Positions 8,571 through 17,376 of a stretch of DNA of 64,000 nt are shown here, piece by piece (within the stretch, counting starts at the first letter, position 1; every line of letters starts with the position of its first letter). The translations under genes were made by a program, and so were the position numbers. Origin of the DNA: VRUE01 sp963706605 (lineage in GTDB: Bacteria; Actinomycetota; Thermoleophilia; Solirubrobacterales; 70-9); contig OY970165.1 in the NCBI GenBank assembly GCA_963706605.1, positions 992,001-1,056,000 of the forward strand, in the 5' to 3' direction. The notes below the pieces were generated by a model. It was not told the DNA's origin. It worked only from the letters and a program-made list of their open reading frames with translations, and did not search any database.

Positions 8571-10328
8571 TTACTCGATGACCGCTAGCACGTCACCGGA
8601 GGAGACCGCAGCGCCTTCGGCGACGTTGAGGGTCGTGACCTTGCCCGAGCGGTGGGCGGCGATCTCGTTCTCCATCTTCATCGCCTCGATCACGCAGATC
8701 AGGTCGCCCTCGGAGACCTCGGCGCCCTGCTCGACGGCCACCTTCAGCACCGTCCCCTGTAGCGGCGAGGGCAGCGACTCGCTGGAGGCGCCGGCTCCCC
8801 CGCCCGACTTGCGCTCGCGCTTCGGCGGCCGCTTGCCGGCGGCGGCCGGCGCCGCGCCACCCGCGGCGGCCTCGCCGATCACCTTGACGTCGAAGAGCTT
8901 GCCGGAGACCTCGACCTTGTAGTCGCGGGTGACGACCTCGGCGCCCTCCGCCACCTCCGGCGCCTCCGCCACTTCCGGCGCCGTCGTCTTCAGCCACTCG
9001 CGGTCCTCCATCAGGTCGCGGCAGGTCTCCCCCTTCGCCCACTGCTCGGTGGCGAGGATCGTGCTGTGGAAGGGGATCAGCGTGGTCAGGCCACCGACCT
9101 CGTACTCGCCCAGGGCCCGCAGCATCCGCCGCGTCGCGTGCTCGCGGTCGACGTCCCAAACGATCAGCTTGGCGACCATCGGGTCGTACATCGGCGTCAC
9201 CTCGGAGCCGGCCTCGACCCCGGAGTCGACGCGGACACCCGGTCCCGCCGGCTCACGGTAGGTGGAGATCGCCCCCGGCGCCGGCGCGAAGTTCTTGTGG
9301 GCCGCCTCGGCGTTGATCCGGCACTCGATCGCGTGGCCGCGCAGCTCGACCTCCTCCTGGGAGACCGAGAGCGCCTCACCGGCCGCGACCAGGACCTGCT
9401 CACGGACGATGTCGACGCCGGTGACCATCTCGGTCACGCAGTGCTCGACCTGGACCCGCGTGTTCATCTCAAGGAAGAAGTACTCCTCGCCGACCTGCAT
9501 TCCCTCGACCGTGCCGGCGCCGCGGTAGCCGACCGCGGCGGCCGCGTCGGTGGCGATCTTGCCGATCCGCTCGCGCATCTCGGCATCGACCTGGGGCCCC
9601 GGCGCCTCCTCGATCACCTTCTGGTGACGGCGCTGGATCGAGCAGTCGCGCTCGCCGAGGTGGATCACGTTGCCCTGCGAGTCGGCCAGCACCTGGACCT
9701 CGACGTGGCGCGGATCCTCGAGGTAGCGCTCGACGTAGACGCGGTCGTCGGAGAAGAACTTCTCGCCTTCGCGAGCGGCGCCCTCGAAGGCCTCCTCGAG
9801 GTCGTCCGGCGTCATCGCGACGCGGAAGCCCTTGCCGCCACCGCCGCCCGCTGCCTTGCAGGCGACCGGGTAGCCGGCCTCCTCGGCCTGCCGCCTGGCC
9901 GCCTCGACGTCCTGGGCCGCCTCAGTCGCACCGGGGACGATCGGCACCCCGGCCGCAGCCATGATCTCGCGCGCCCGCGTCTTCGAGCCCATCGATTCGA
10001 TCGCCCCCGGTGGGGGGCCGATGAAGACGATGTCGGCCTCGGCACAGGCCTTGGCGAAGTCGGCGTTCTCGGCGAGGAAGCCGTAGCCGGGATGGATCGC
10101 CTCGGCGCCTGCCTCCTTCGCGGTGGCGATGATCTTCTCGATGTTTAGGTAGCTCTCGGCCGGCACCGCGGGGCCGATCAGGAAGGCCTCGTCAGCCTCG
10201 CGCACGTGCGGCGCCTCGCGGTCGATCTCGGAATAAACGGCGACGGACCCGATGCCCATCTCCTTCAGGGTCCGCGCGACGCGGATCGCGATCTCGCCGC
10301 GGTTTGCTATCAGCACCTTCTCGAACAC
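8571..10328 (-). CDS. Acyl-CoA carboxylase alpha chain (biotin carboxylase + BCCP)
   Basis: 585 residues. The biotin carboxylase part covers about residues 1-445: MFEKVLIANRGEIAIRVAR start, the ATP-grasp Gly-rich loop AAGGGGGKGFRVA, then EMNTRVQVEHCVTE and the RINAE segment. A short linker and a biotinyl domain follow at about 510-585, with the biotinylated lysine K551 in EAMKMEN. This fused layout is that of actinobacterial acetyl/propionyl-CoA carboxylase alpha subunits, which need a separate carboxyltransferase beta subunit; none is in the window. The start is GTG. The gene is divergent from the alpha/beta hydrolase, and the gap between them holds a 24-bp perfect palindrome. Whether it serves malonyl-CoA or methylmalonyl-CoA formation cannot be decided here. 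Confidence 0.94.
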   Translation of the reverse strand: MFEKVLIANRGEIAIRVARTLKEMGIGSVAVYSEIDREAPHVREADEAFLIGPAVPAESYLNIEKIIATAKEAGAEAIHPGYGFLAENADFAKACAEADIVFIGPPPGAIESMGSKTRAREIMAAAGVPIVPGATEAAQDVEAARRQAEEAGYPVACKAAGGGGGKGFRVAMTPDDLEEAFEGAAREGEKFFSDDRVYVERYLEDPRHVEVQVLADSQGNVIHLGERDCSIQRRHQKVIEEAPGPQVDAEMRERIGKIATDAAAAVGYRGAGTVEGMQVGEEYFFLEMNTRVQVEHCVTEMVTGVDIVREQVLVAAGEALSVSQEEVELRGHAIECRINAEAAHKNFAPAPGAISTYREPAGPGVRVDSGVEAGSEVTPMYDPMVAKLIVWDVDREHATRRMLRALGEYEVGGLTTLIPFHSTILATEQWAKGETCRDLMEDREWLKTTAPEVAEAPEVAEGAEVVTRDYKVEVSGKLFDVKVIGEAAAGGAAPAAAGKRPPKRERKSGGGAGASSESLPSPLQGTVLKVAVEQGAEVSEGDLICVIEAMKMENEIAAHRSGKVTTLNVAEGAAVSSGDVLAVIE

Positions 10329-10353
10329 GGCGGCGCAGTCTATTCAGACCACA

Positions 10354-10444
10354 GGAGGCGTGATGGGGATACCCCTGCTCGGACTCGCGGGCTTCGCCGC
10401 GCTCTGAGTATCCGCCCGTTCAGGGGTATCCCCATCACGCCTCC
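10354..10444. repeat. Long palindrome with 24-bp perfect stem
   Basis: GGAGGCGTGATGGGG... at 10354-10377 is the exact reverse complement of 10421-10444 (...CCCCATCACGCCTCC). The 43-base interior folds again: CTCGGA pairs with TCTGAG (one wobble) around CGCGG-GCTTCG-CCGCG. It fills the 139-base gap between two divergent genes, so it would lie in the leader of one or both. No second copy was found in the window. Confidence 0.9.
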
Positions 10445-10467
10445 GAGGCCGGCTAAGGTCCGCCGTC

Positions 10468-11295
10468 GTGTTGATCGGGCTCTCAGCTGGTGAGATCGAG
10501 TACGAGGACACTGGCGGCGAAGGACCGGTCGTGGTGATGGTGCACGGGCTGGCGATGGACTGGCGCCAGTGGCGCCACGTCCTTGCCGACATGCGCGCCG
10601 ACCACCGCTGCGTGCTGCCGGTCCTGCCGATGGGTGCCCACCGGCAGCCGATGCATGCTGACGCGGACCTCTCGCTGCGCGGAATGGGGCGGCTCCTCGC
10701 CGAGTTCCTCGAACGCCTCGACCTGCGCGACGTCACGCTCTGCTTCAACGACTGGTGCGGCGCCCAGGTGATGATCGCCGACGGGCTGATGGAGCGCGTC
10801 GGCAAGCTCGTCCTCGTCTCCTGCGAGGCGTTCGAGAACTACCCTCCCGGCCTCGCCGGCCACAGCGCCTGGCTCTCGGCCAAGCTTCCCGGCGGCATCC
10901 GGATCATGCGCCAGGTGCTCCTCCGCCCCGCCCTGCGCGGGCTGCCGTTCGTCTTCGGTCAGATGAGCAAGCACGGCGTTCCCGACGAGCTGATGCGCGA
11001 ATGGCTCGAGCCGCTGGGGAGAGCGGAGATCCGCCGCGATTTCCGCAAGTACACCGGCGCGGCGATGAAGGGCAGGCACGACCTGCGCGCCGCCACGCCG
11101 GCGCTGGACTCCTTCGACCGTCCCGTGCTCGTCGTCTGGGACGTCGAGGGCAGGATGATGCCCAACGAGCACGGCCCCCGGCTCGCCGAAGCGTTCCCCG
11201 ACAGCCGCCTGGTCGAGCTGCCCGACTGCTACACGCTGATCCCCGAGGACCAGCCGGTCGAGCTGACTCGGGCGATCCGCGAGTTCGCCGGCTGA
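10468..11295 (+). CDS. Alpha/beta-fold hydrolase with Asp-type nucleophile elbow
   Basis: 275 residues, cytosolic, no signal peptide. An oxyanion-region MVHGLAMDW lies at 24-32, and the nucleophile elbow reads CFNDWCGAQ with D95. The elbow therefore resembles the HDWGG of haloalkane dehalogenases and epoxide hydrolases, not the GxSxG of esterases. The late acid is plausible in VVWDVEGRMMP. The usual catalytic histidine region reads LPDCYTLIPEDQP, where a His normally precedes the acidic segment; no His is there. Either another His serves or the enzyme works differently. The start is GTG at 10468, about 24 bases after the palindrome. The next gene, a PHP phosphoesterase, is 80 bases downstream and separated by a family A palindrome. 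Confidence 0.75.
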   Translation: MLIGLSAGEIEYEDTGGEGPVVVMVHGLAMDWRQWRHVLADMRADHRCVLPVLPMGAHRQPMHADADLSLRGMGRLLAEFLERLDLRDVTLCFNDWCGAQVMIADGLMERVGKLVLVSCEAFENYPPGLAGHSAWLSAKLPGGIRIMRQVLLRPALRGLPFVFGQMSKHGVPDELMREWLEPLGRAEIRRDFRKYTGAAMKGRHDLRAATPALDSFDRPVLVVWDVEGRMMPNEHGPRLAEAFPDSRLVELPDCYTLIPEDQPVELTRAIREFAG

Positions 11296-11307
11296 TCCAC
11301 GCCACCA

Positions 11308-11361
11308 CCCACGTGCCGGGAGTTAACCCCCCATATGGACGGCTAACTCCCGGCACGTGGG
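11308..11361. repeat. Palindromic element, family A copy 2
   Basis: 18-bp perfect arms: CCCACGTGCCGGGAGTTA pairs with TAACTCCCGGCACGTGGG. The 18-base loop at 11326-11343 is again centred on CCATATGG with 5 bases on each side. It shares the 14-base inner arm with the copy at 2022-2073, while the outermost bases differ (CCCA here, GGA there) and still pair. It lies between two co-directional plus-strand genes. Confidence 0.9.
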
Positions 11362-11375
11362 GGTAGGGTGCAGCG

Positions 11376-12188
11376 GTGCTGATCGAGCTTCAGTCGCACT
11401 CGACCGTCTCCGACGGGCAGCTGGCACCCGCCCAGGTCGTCGAGGAAGCCGCCGCGGCCGGCGTGACGACGCTGGCGCTGACCGACCACGACGCGATCGC
11501 CGGGGTTGGCGAGGCGACGGAGGCGGCGGAGCGAGCGGGGGTCGAGCTGGTGCCGGCGATCGAGATGTCGTGCGTGCACGAGTACGCCGAAGACCTGCAC
11601 ATCTGCGGCTACTGGATCGACCTGGGCGCGATCGCTCCCGCCTGCGAGCGGGCCCAGCACGAGCGGGTGACGCGCGCAGGGGAGATCGTCGAGAACCTGC
11701 GCCGCGAGGGCTTCGACCTGCACCTGGAGGACGCCGTCCGCGAGGCCGGCGACGCGCTCTCGATCGGCCGTCCCCACATCGCCCGCGCGGCGGGCGCGAC
11801 CGGCGACCTCGGACCGTTCTTCGAGGAGTACCTGGTGCCGGGAGCCAAGGCCTTCGTCCCCCGCCGCTGGCCCAGCGCCGAGCAGGCGGTCGAGGTGATC
11901 AAGGGGGCCGGCGGTGTCGCCGTCGTCGCCCACCCCTACTGGGACATCTCAGAGCCCACCGAGGTCGACGAGCTGATCCGCGCCCTCGACGTCGACGGCG
12001 TCGAGACCTTCTACCCGACCCACAGCAAGGAGCAGACCGCCCACCTGCTCGAGCTCTGCGACGAGCTCGGCCTCATCCCCACGGCCTCATCCGACTACCA
12101 CGGCCCCACCCACAAGACCTTCTCGCGCTTCGGGGCCTACGACACCTACGGCCTCGCCGAGCCTCGAGTGCCGCCGCGCCCTGTGTAG
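11376..12188 (+). CDS. PHP-domain metal-dependent phosphoesterase (RNase AM/YciV-like)
   Basis: 270 residues, nearly all one PHP domain. Metal-binding motifs are seen in order: LQSHSTVSDG with H8 and D13, LTDHDAIAG with D37-H38-D39, a Glu in PAIEMS, a His near CVHEYAEDLHICGY, VVAHPYWD, and SSDYHGP near the C-terminus (Asp and His). This order matches the stand-alone PHP enzymes that hydrolyse 3',5'-nucleotide bisphosphates and trim RNA 5' ends (YciV/Rnm group). The start is GTG (GTGCTGATCGAG). The exact substrate is inferred from the family only. Confidence 0.85.
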   Translation: MLIELQSHSTVSDGQLAPAQVVEEAAAAGVTTLALTDHDAIAGVGEATEAAERAGVELVPAIEMSCVHEYAEDLHICGYWIDLGAIAPACERAQHERVTRAGEIVENLRREGFDLHLEDAVREAGDALSIGRPHIARAAGATGDLGPFFEEYLVPGAKAFVPRRWPSAEQAVEVIKGAGGVAVVAHPYWDISEPTEVDELIRALDVDGVETFYPTHSKEQTAHLLELCDELGLIPTASSDYHGPTHKTFSRFGAYDTYGLAEPRVPPRPV

Positions 12189-12275
12189 TAGACGACGACC
12201 CAGGCATGGGCCAACTTGGGTTCTCTACCTAATATAGTGGTATATCTGTCCAAAAATCGGGTAGATTCTAAGGTC

Positions 12276-13109
12276 ATGGGGGCAAAGCGACCTCAGCGCT
12301 CACCGAAGCACCGCATCCCTTTCGCAGTTGCCGGGATCGTCCTGTGCGCGTGGGCTCTCGGCGCAGATTCGGCCTCCGCCTCGCTGGTGGGAGAGGTGGA
12401 AGCGACCGCCGCGTCGGTCGTCGCGCCGGTTACCGCACCCATAACGCAGTCGCTCCCGCAGGCCGTGCCACCTTCGACCCCGGCTGCAGCTCCGGCCGCT
12501 CCCCAGATTCCGGTCAAGTTGCCCGCCGAGGTCAAGCCGCCGCCGACTCCGGCCGCAACGAACGACACGGCGGCAAGCCCCGCGGAGAACGCGCCGAAGC
12601 CGGTGACCCACTCTGCCGGCAGCGAGGGAGGGCTGCCTCGCCAAAGAAGCGGTGACGGCGCGGAATCGGCCCCTGCAGGCGATCCGGCCGGGGGCGGCGC
12701 CCCCGCAGCGGAAACGGCCCAGCCGAAACGCGCCACCTCCGCTGCTCCAGTTTCAGTCAGACCGGCGAAGGCAGCTCCTCGGCACCGGTGGCTCGCTCGC
12801 GTCTGGCCTGCGATCGAGCTCGGCCGAGTAAATCCCGTCCTGGCGGCCCTTCTGGCGGTCCTGGTGAAAGGGGAGGGCGCGCGCCCGCTCAGGGCATCCG
12901 ACGCCGCTCAACCACACGTGCTGGGGATCAGCCGAGCGAGTGGCGATCCCGCCCTCGCCGAACCGAGCACCCAGGCCGGCGCGCCGGACTATGGCTCAGT
13001 GTCGAAGGGTGAAGAATTCTTCACCCTCTTGATCATCCTCTACTTCGCGACGATGCTGGCGTTGCTGGTCTCCACGATGTGGGGAAGGCTGCGCGTCAGG
13101 CACCGCTAG
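12276..13109 (+). CDS. Secreted Pro/Ala-rich protein of unknown function with C-terminal membrane anchor
   Basis: 277 residues starting MGAKRPQRSPKHR; this ATG is preferred over an in-frame ATG at 12216 because it opens a classical signal peptide (AVAGIVLCAWALGADSASA). Residues about 40-170 are low-complexity Pro/Ala/Thr-rich and look disordered. Residues about 245-270 (FFTLLIILYFATMLALLVSTMW) form a membrane segment followed by a short basic tail, so the topology suggests a surface protein held at its C-terminus. No LPxTG motif is present. The 87-base upstream gap is AT-rich (several TATA-like hexamers near 12232-12246), unlike the surroundings, and probably holds the promoter. It is convergent with cysC, whose stop is 12 bases away. 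Not recognised as a known family. Confidence 0.7.
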   Translation: MGAKRPQRSPKHRIPFAVAGIVLCAWALGADSASASLVGEVEATAASVVAPVTAPITQSLPQAVPPSTPAAAPAAPQIPVKLPAEVKPPPTPAATNDTAASPAENAPKPVTHSAGSEGGLPRQRSGDGAESAPAGDPAGGGAPAAETAQPKRATSAAPVSVRPAKAAPRHRWLARVWPAIELGRVNPVLAALLAVLVKGEGARPLRASDAAQPHVLGISRASGDPALAEPSTQAGAPDYGSVSKGEEFFTLLIILYFATMLALLVSTMWGRLRVRHR

Positions 13110-13120
13110 GCGTACCGCCG

Positions 13121-13675
13121 TCAGGCGGTGACGGCGGCCGCCGGGATCAGGTCCCGCTGCTCGAGGTACTCGATCAGCTTTTGGGCCGACTCCTCGGCGC
13201 TTTCGCTTTCGGTGTCGCAGACGACCTCGGGGTTGTCCGGCGCCTCGTAGGGGTCGGACACTCCCGTGAATTCCTTGATCTCGCCGGCGAAGGCTTTCGC
13301 GTAGAGGCCCTTGACGTCGCGCTCGGCGCAGGTGTCGACCGAGGCCTTGACGTAGACCTCGATGAAACGCTCGCCCATGTTCTCGCGGGCCTCGTCGCGG
13401 ATCTCCGCGTAGGGGGAGATCGCCGCGGTGATCACCGGCACGCCGTTGCGGCTGAGCAGGTCGGCGACGAAGGCGATGCGGCGGATGTTGGTGTCGCGGT
13501 CCTCTTTCGAGAAGCCGAGCCCCTTGGAGAGGTTTTCGCGCACGATGTCGCCGTCGAGGATCTCCAGCTTCGAGCCGCGCTCGCGCAGCTGCGTCTCCAG
13601 GATCCCGGAGATGGTCGTCTTGCCTGCACCGGAGAGTCCGGTGAACCAGAGGGTGAAGCCTTGCTCGCCAGCCAT
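13121..13675 (-). CDS. cysC: Adenylylsulfate (APS) kinase
   Basis: 184 residues, cytosolic. It phosphorylates APS to PAPS using ATP. The P-loop GLSGAGKTT is at 13-21, followed by the family motifs LDGDIVREN, GFSKEDRDTNIRR, ISPYAEIRDEAR, FIEVYVKASVDTCAERD and LYAKAFAGEIKEFTGVSDPYEAP. The start MAGEQGFTLWFTG is used because an upstream in-frame start would read back through the end of sat as non-protein-like sequence. It follows the sat stop by 7 bases and is the last gene of the sulfate assimilation run. Confidence 0.96.
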   Translation of the reverse strand: MAGEQGFTLWFTGLSGAGKTTISGILETQLRERGSKLEILDGDIVRENLSKGLGFSKEDRDTNIRRIAFVADLLSRNGVPVITAAISPYAEIRDEARENMGERFIEVYVKASVDTCAERDVKGLYAKAFAGEIKEFTGVSDPYEAPDNPEVVCDTESESAEESAQKLIEYLEQRDLIPAAAVTA

Positions 13676-13682
13676 CGTTACG

Positions 13683-14759
13683 TCAGTCCTCCTTGTAAGC
13701 GTCGATAAGTATGTCGGCCACCTCGTCGCGCGAGAACTCGTGCGGCGGCCTTTCGCCGTTGCCGAGCATCTCGCGGACCTTCGTCCCGGAAAGGAAGAGG
13801 CGCGCCTCTTGGTCATGGGGGCACGTCTTGTTCGAGGCGAGCCCCTCGCACTCGTTGCACCAGAAGGTGTGCTCGAACATCAGCGGCTCGATCCCGAGCT
13901 CGTCGATGTCGATCGTGTCGAAGATCTTCTGCGCGTCGTAGGTGCCGTAATAGTCACCGGCGCCGGCATGGTCGCGACCGACGATGAAGTGGGTGGCGCC
14001 GTAGTTGCGACGGACGATCGCGTGCAGGACGGCCTCGCGCGGGCCGGCGTAGTGCATCTTCGCCGGCTTCACGCCGAGCATCACGCGGTCCTGCGGGTAG
14101 TACTTCTCCATCAGCACCTCGTAGCAGCGCATCCGCACGTCGGCGGGGATGTCGCCGGCCTTCGTCTTGCCGATCAGAGGCTGGATGAAGAGGCCGTCGC
14201 AGGTCTCCAGCGCCGCCTTGGTCAGGTACTCGTGGGCGCGGTGGATCGGGTTGCGGGTCTGGAAGGCGACGATCCGCTTCCAGCCGCGGTCGGCGAACTC
14301 CTGCTTCGTCTCGGCCGGCGTCTTGTAGCGGCGCATGAAAGCCTCGTCGTGGTCGGGCAGCGCGTCGACCTCGATCGGGCCGGCGATGCAACGGTTGCCC
14401 TCCTCGTAGATCGCGGCGACTCCGGGGTGGGCCTCGTCGGTGGTGCCGTAGACCCGCTCCGCCTCACTCCTGGCGTCGCGCTCCCAGACCTCCTCGACCT
14501 TGATCCGGCCCAGCGACTTGCTTTCGTCACTGGCCAGCTCAACCGTGTCGCCGACCACGCACTCGAGGTCGGTCGCGAGGGTGATCGGGATCGGCCAGTA
14601 ATCGCCGTCGGCGGTTCGCATCTCGGCGCAGACGCGCTCCCAGTCGGCGGAGCCCTGGAAGCCGGTCAGCGGCGCGAAGCCGCCGTTGCCGATCATCTCG
14701 AAGTCGGCCGTGTGGCGCTCGGAAAGTTTCAGGGACAGCTCAGTCATCGTGTCGCTCAT
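13683..14759 (-). CDS. sat: Sulfate adenylyltransferase (ATP sulfurylase)
   Basis: 358 residues of the single-subunit Sat type (not CysDN). It activates sulfate with ATP to APS. Motifs: FAPLTGF at 28-34, FQTRNPIHRAHEY at 166-178 with the nucleotide-binding QTRNPIH, and GRDHAGAGDYYGTYDAQ from 261. Cys301, Cys304 and Cys313 with His315 (CNEC...CPH) form a likely structural zinc site known in bacterial Sat. The N-terminus is somewhat short compared with the family. A second ATG four codons in is an alternative start. cysH ends 53 bases upstream and cysC begins 7 bases downstream. Confidence 0.95.
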   Translation of the reverse strand: MSDTMTELSLKLSERHTADFEMIGNGGFAPLTGFQGSADWERVCAEMRTADGDYWPIPITLATDLECVVGDTVELASDESKSLGRIKVEEVWERDARSEAERVYGTTDEAHPGVAAIYEEGNRCIAGPIEVDALPDHDEAFMRRYKTPAETKQEFADRGWKRIVAFQTRNPIHRAHEYLTKAALETCDGLFIQPLIGKTKAGDIPADVRMRCYEVLMEKYYPQDRVMLGVKPAKMHYAGPREAVLHAIVRRNYGATHFIVGRDHAGAGDYYGTYDAQKIFDTIDIDELGIEPLMFEHTFWCNECEGLASNKTCPHDQEARLFLSGTKVREMLGNGERPPHEFSRDEVADILIDAYKED

Positions 14760-14812
14760 GCGAAGTTCTCACCAATCGTTCGGGGGAGGGTGTCAGGAAG
14801 GGCTGGGCGCCG

Positions 14813-15508
14813 CTAGTTGATCCCGCACTCGGTCTTCTCGAGACCCGCCCAGCGCCCGGCGCGCGGCGAGCCGCCAGGCCCGACCGGCTTGGTGCAGTGG
14901 GTGCACCCGATCGATGGGTAGCCCTGGTCGTGAAGCGGGTTGTACGGGAGGTGGTGCTCACGGATGTAGTTCCAGACGTCGCGCTCGGACCAGTCCGCTA
15001 TCGGGTTCAGCTTCCATAGCTCGAATCGCTTGTCCCAGGTGAACTTGGGGGTCTTGGCGCGACTCGTGGAGTCCTCGCGGCGGACGCCGGCGAGCCAGCA
15101 GTCTACGGAAGAAAGGGCGCGCCGCATCGGCTCGACCTTGCGCAGGCCGCAGCAGGCGTCGGGGTCGCTCTTCCAGAGCTCGTCGCCATATTGCTGCTCC
15201 TGCTGCTCGAGGGTCAGGTTGTGGAAACGGTCGAACTCGATCCCGAGGTGCGCGGCGAGCTTGTCGCGGGTCTCGTAGGTCTCCTCGAAGAGGACGTCGG
15301 TGTCGAGGTAGAAGAAGCGGGCCTCGGGGTTGACCTGAGCGGCAAGGTGGGCCGTCACCGAGCTCGTTTTCTGAAACGAGCAGGCGATGTAGTGGCTCTG
15401 GCCGAAGGTCTCGAACATCCACTCGATCGCCTCGGTCGCGGTGCCCTCCTCGAGGCGGGCGGCGACCTCCTCGGCGTCGATCTCGGGAGCGACGGCAACG
15501 GGGTTCAT
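14813..15508 (-). CDS. cysH: APS reductase (iron-sulfur, assimilatory)
   Basis: 231 residues. It reduces activated sulfate to sulfite. The PP-loop-type segment ACSFQKTSS lies at 42-50, and the four cluster cysteines that mark APS-type enzymes are present: C119-C120 in DACCGLRK and C202/C205 in GCTHC. The redox-active cysteine is C228 in the C-terminal KTECGI. The [4Fe-4S] set implies APS rather than PAPS as substrate by family rule, although an APS kinase is encoded in the same run. The ATG at 15508 overlaps the sulfite reductase stop (ATGA), which supports this start over an upstream one and indicates coupling. Confidence 0.94.
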   Translation of the reverse strand: MNPVAVAPEIDAEEVAARLEEGTATEAIEWMFETFGQSHYIACSFQKTSSVTAHLAAQVNPEARFFYLDTDVLFEETYETRDKLAAHLGIEFDRFHNLTLEQQEQQYGDELWKSDPDACCGLRKVEPMRRALSSVDCWLAGVRREDSTSRAKTPKFTWDKRFELWKLNPIADWSERDVWNYIREHHLPYNPLHDQGYPSIGCTHCTKPVGPGGSPRAGRWAGLEKTECGIN

Positions 15509-17337
15509 ATCGCGCACTCGCCCTCGCCCCGCTCCACTTTGTAGGGGCTGGAGCGGTTCCAATCGATGAACTGCTGCATCGTCTCGAGGCTGAACTCGGC
15601 CGGCAGCGTCAACTCCTTCACCTCAGTTTCGAAGCGTTCGGCGCCGATCCGCTCGGCGAAGGCGTTGAACTCCTCGCCCTCGGCGCGCTCGGCCTCATAC
15701 AACCGGATCCAGCGCTCGACTGCCTCGGGGACGCGCTTGGCCGGCAGCCGCGATTTCAGCCGCGTGCCGAAGATCACCTCGCCGCCCTCGTAGTTGCCGC
15801 CGATGTGCGGGATGTAGGCGGGCATCTGGCGGCCGCCGACTTTCAACGAGGCACCGTAGAAGCCGATATTGGCGATGTGGTGCTGGCTGCAGCCGTTCGG
15901 GCAGCCGCTCATCTTGATGTGGATCTTGCGGGTCAGCGCGTCGGAGATCTCCATCTCCTCGACCCGCTGCTTGATCGCCCGGTTGAGGCCCATCGAGCTG
16001 GTGATCCCAAGTTTGCAGCTGTCGGTACCGGGGCAGCTGACCACGTCGGTGATCTCGCGGGCGCCGGCCTCGGCGAGGCCGAGCTCGCCCAGTCGCTGCC
16101 AGACGTCGTAGAGCGCCTCGTCGCGCACCCAGCGCAGGACCAGGTTCTGCTGCACGGTGCTGCGCGCGTAGCCACCGGTGAACTCGCGCATGATCGCCGC
16201 CAGCCCGCGGAACTGCTCCGGGGTGAGGTCGCCGCGCTCGATCTTCACCTCGACCGCGGCGAAGCCCTCCTGGCGCTGAGGCTGCACGTTGCCTTCGAGG
16301 AAGCGGTCGAACTCGGTGCGGTCGCCGTTGGGGGAAGCGGAGGCAGCCGGCGCCTCGGGGGCGTTGGCCTCCTCCTCGTCGTCGAAGCGCAGCCGCTCGA
16401 CGTCGAAATCACGTTCATCGGCCCAATCGCCCTCCAGCTCCGCATCGACCTGCTCGCGGAAGGCGTCGATGCCGATCTTGTCGACCAGGACCTTGATCCG
16501 GGCGCGGGCGCGGTTGACGCGCAGCCACTCCTGCCGATCGAAGATCCGCAGCGCCGCCTCGGCGACCTTCATGTAGTCGCCGTTGTCAGCCTCGACGAAC
16601 TCGTAGAGGGTCGGGGCGACGCGGGCCATGATCGAGGTGCCGCCTCCGACCCGTATCTCGAACCCCTTGACCCCATCCCTTTCGCGGGCGAGGAAGGCGA
16701 TGTCGTGGATGCCGCTGATCGCGCGGTCCTCGTCGGAGCCGGTGAAGGAGGTCTTGATCTTGCGCGGCATCAGCTGCGTGGTCGGGTGGCGGACGAAGTA
16801 GCGGACGTAGGCGCCGGCGTAGGGCGTCGGGTCGAAGACCTCGTCGGCGGCGACTCCGGCCCAGGGATCGCCGGTGACGTTGCGCATGGTGTTGCCGCAG
16901 CCCTCGCGGGAGGAGAGGCCGGCCTCGGAGATTTCGCGCAACAGCGACTCCATGTCGCGCAGCGGCACGTGGTGGATCTGGATGTTCTGGCGGGTCGTGA
17001 TGTGGCCCTTGTTCAGGGGGGCCCACTTCTCGACCACGGTGCCGAAGGCCTCCATCTGCTCCGGCGTGACGCCGCCGAAGGGAAGCTTGACGCGAACCAT
17101 CTGCACGTCGGGCTGGCGCTGCCCGTAGACGCCCTGTTTGAGACGGAAGCCGATGAACTGCTCTTCGGCGAGCGCGCCGGAGAGGAACTGCTCGGCTTCA
17201 TTGTCGAAGTCGTCGAACTCGCGCTCGATGATCGGGATGATGTGACCCGGGACGTTCTCGTAGGTCTCGGGGTTCTCGAGCGTGCCGGTGCGCCCCTTGC
17301 CGCGCTGCTGCTTGTCCTGGTCTACGACTACCTCCAC
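15505..17337 (-). CDS. Ferredoxin-dependent sulfite (or nitrite) reductase
   Basis: 610 residues with two ferrodoxin-like half domains and two siroheme/4Fe-4S half domains. The cluster ligands are C435 and C441 (SCPGTDSCKLG, Cx5C) and C479 and C483 (GCPNGCSQHH, Cx3C), the standard layout bridging [4Fe-4S] to siroheme. Residues about 320-345 are an acidic, Ala/Pro-rich linker between the halves. Family members reduce sulfite to sulfide or nitrite to ammonia; sulfite is inferred because cysH, sat and cysC follow directly. The start is GTG at 17337. Together with the downstream genes it converts sulfate to sulfide. Confidence 0.92.
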   Translation of the reverse strand: MEVVVDQDKQQRGKGRTGTLENPETYENVPGHIIPIIEREFDDFDNEAEQFLSGALAEEQFIGFRLKQGVYGQRQPDVQMVRVKLPFGGVTPEQMEAFGTVVEKWAPLNKGHITTRQNIQIHHVPLRDMESLLREISEAGLSSREGCGNTMRNVTGDPWAGVAADEVFDPTPYAGAYVRYFVRHPTTQLMPRKIKTSFTGSDEDRAISGIHDIAFLARERDGVKGFEIRVGGGTSIMARVAPTLYEFVEADNGDYMKVAEAALRIFDRQEWLRVNRARARIKVLVDKIGIDAFREQVDAELEGDWADERDFDVERLRFDDEEEANAPEAPAASASPNGDRTEFDRFLEGNVQPQRQEGFAAVEVKIERGDLTPEQFRGLAAIMREFTGGYARSTVQQNLVLRWVRDEALYDVWQRLGELGLAEAGAREITDVVSCPGTDSCKLGITSSMGLNRAIKQRVEEMEISDALTRKIHIKMSGCPNGCSQHHIANIGFYGASLKVGGRQMPAYIPHIGGNYEGGEVIFGTRLKSRLPAKRVPEAVERWIRLYEAERAEGEEFNAFAERIGAERFETEVKELTLPAEFSLETMQQFIDWNRSSPYKVERGEGECAI

Positions 17338-17376
17338 AGCCAGGAAAATAGCAAAACCTGACAGGGATTAGGGTAT

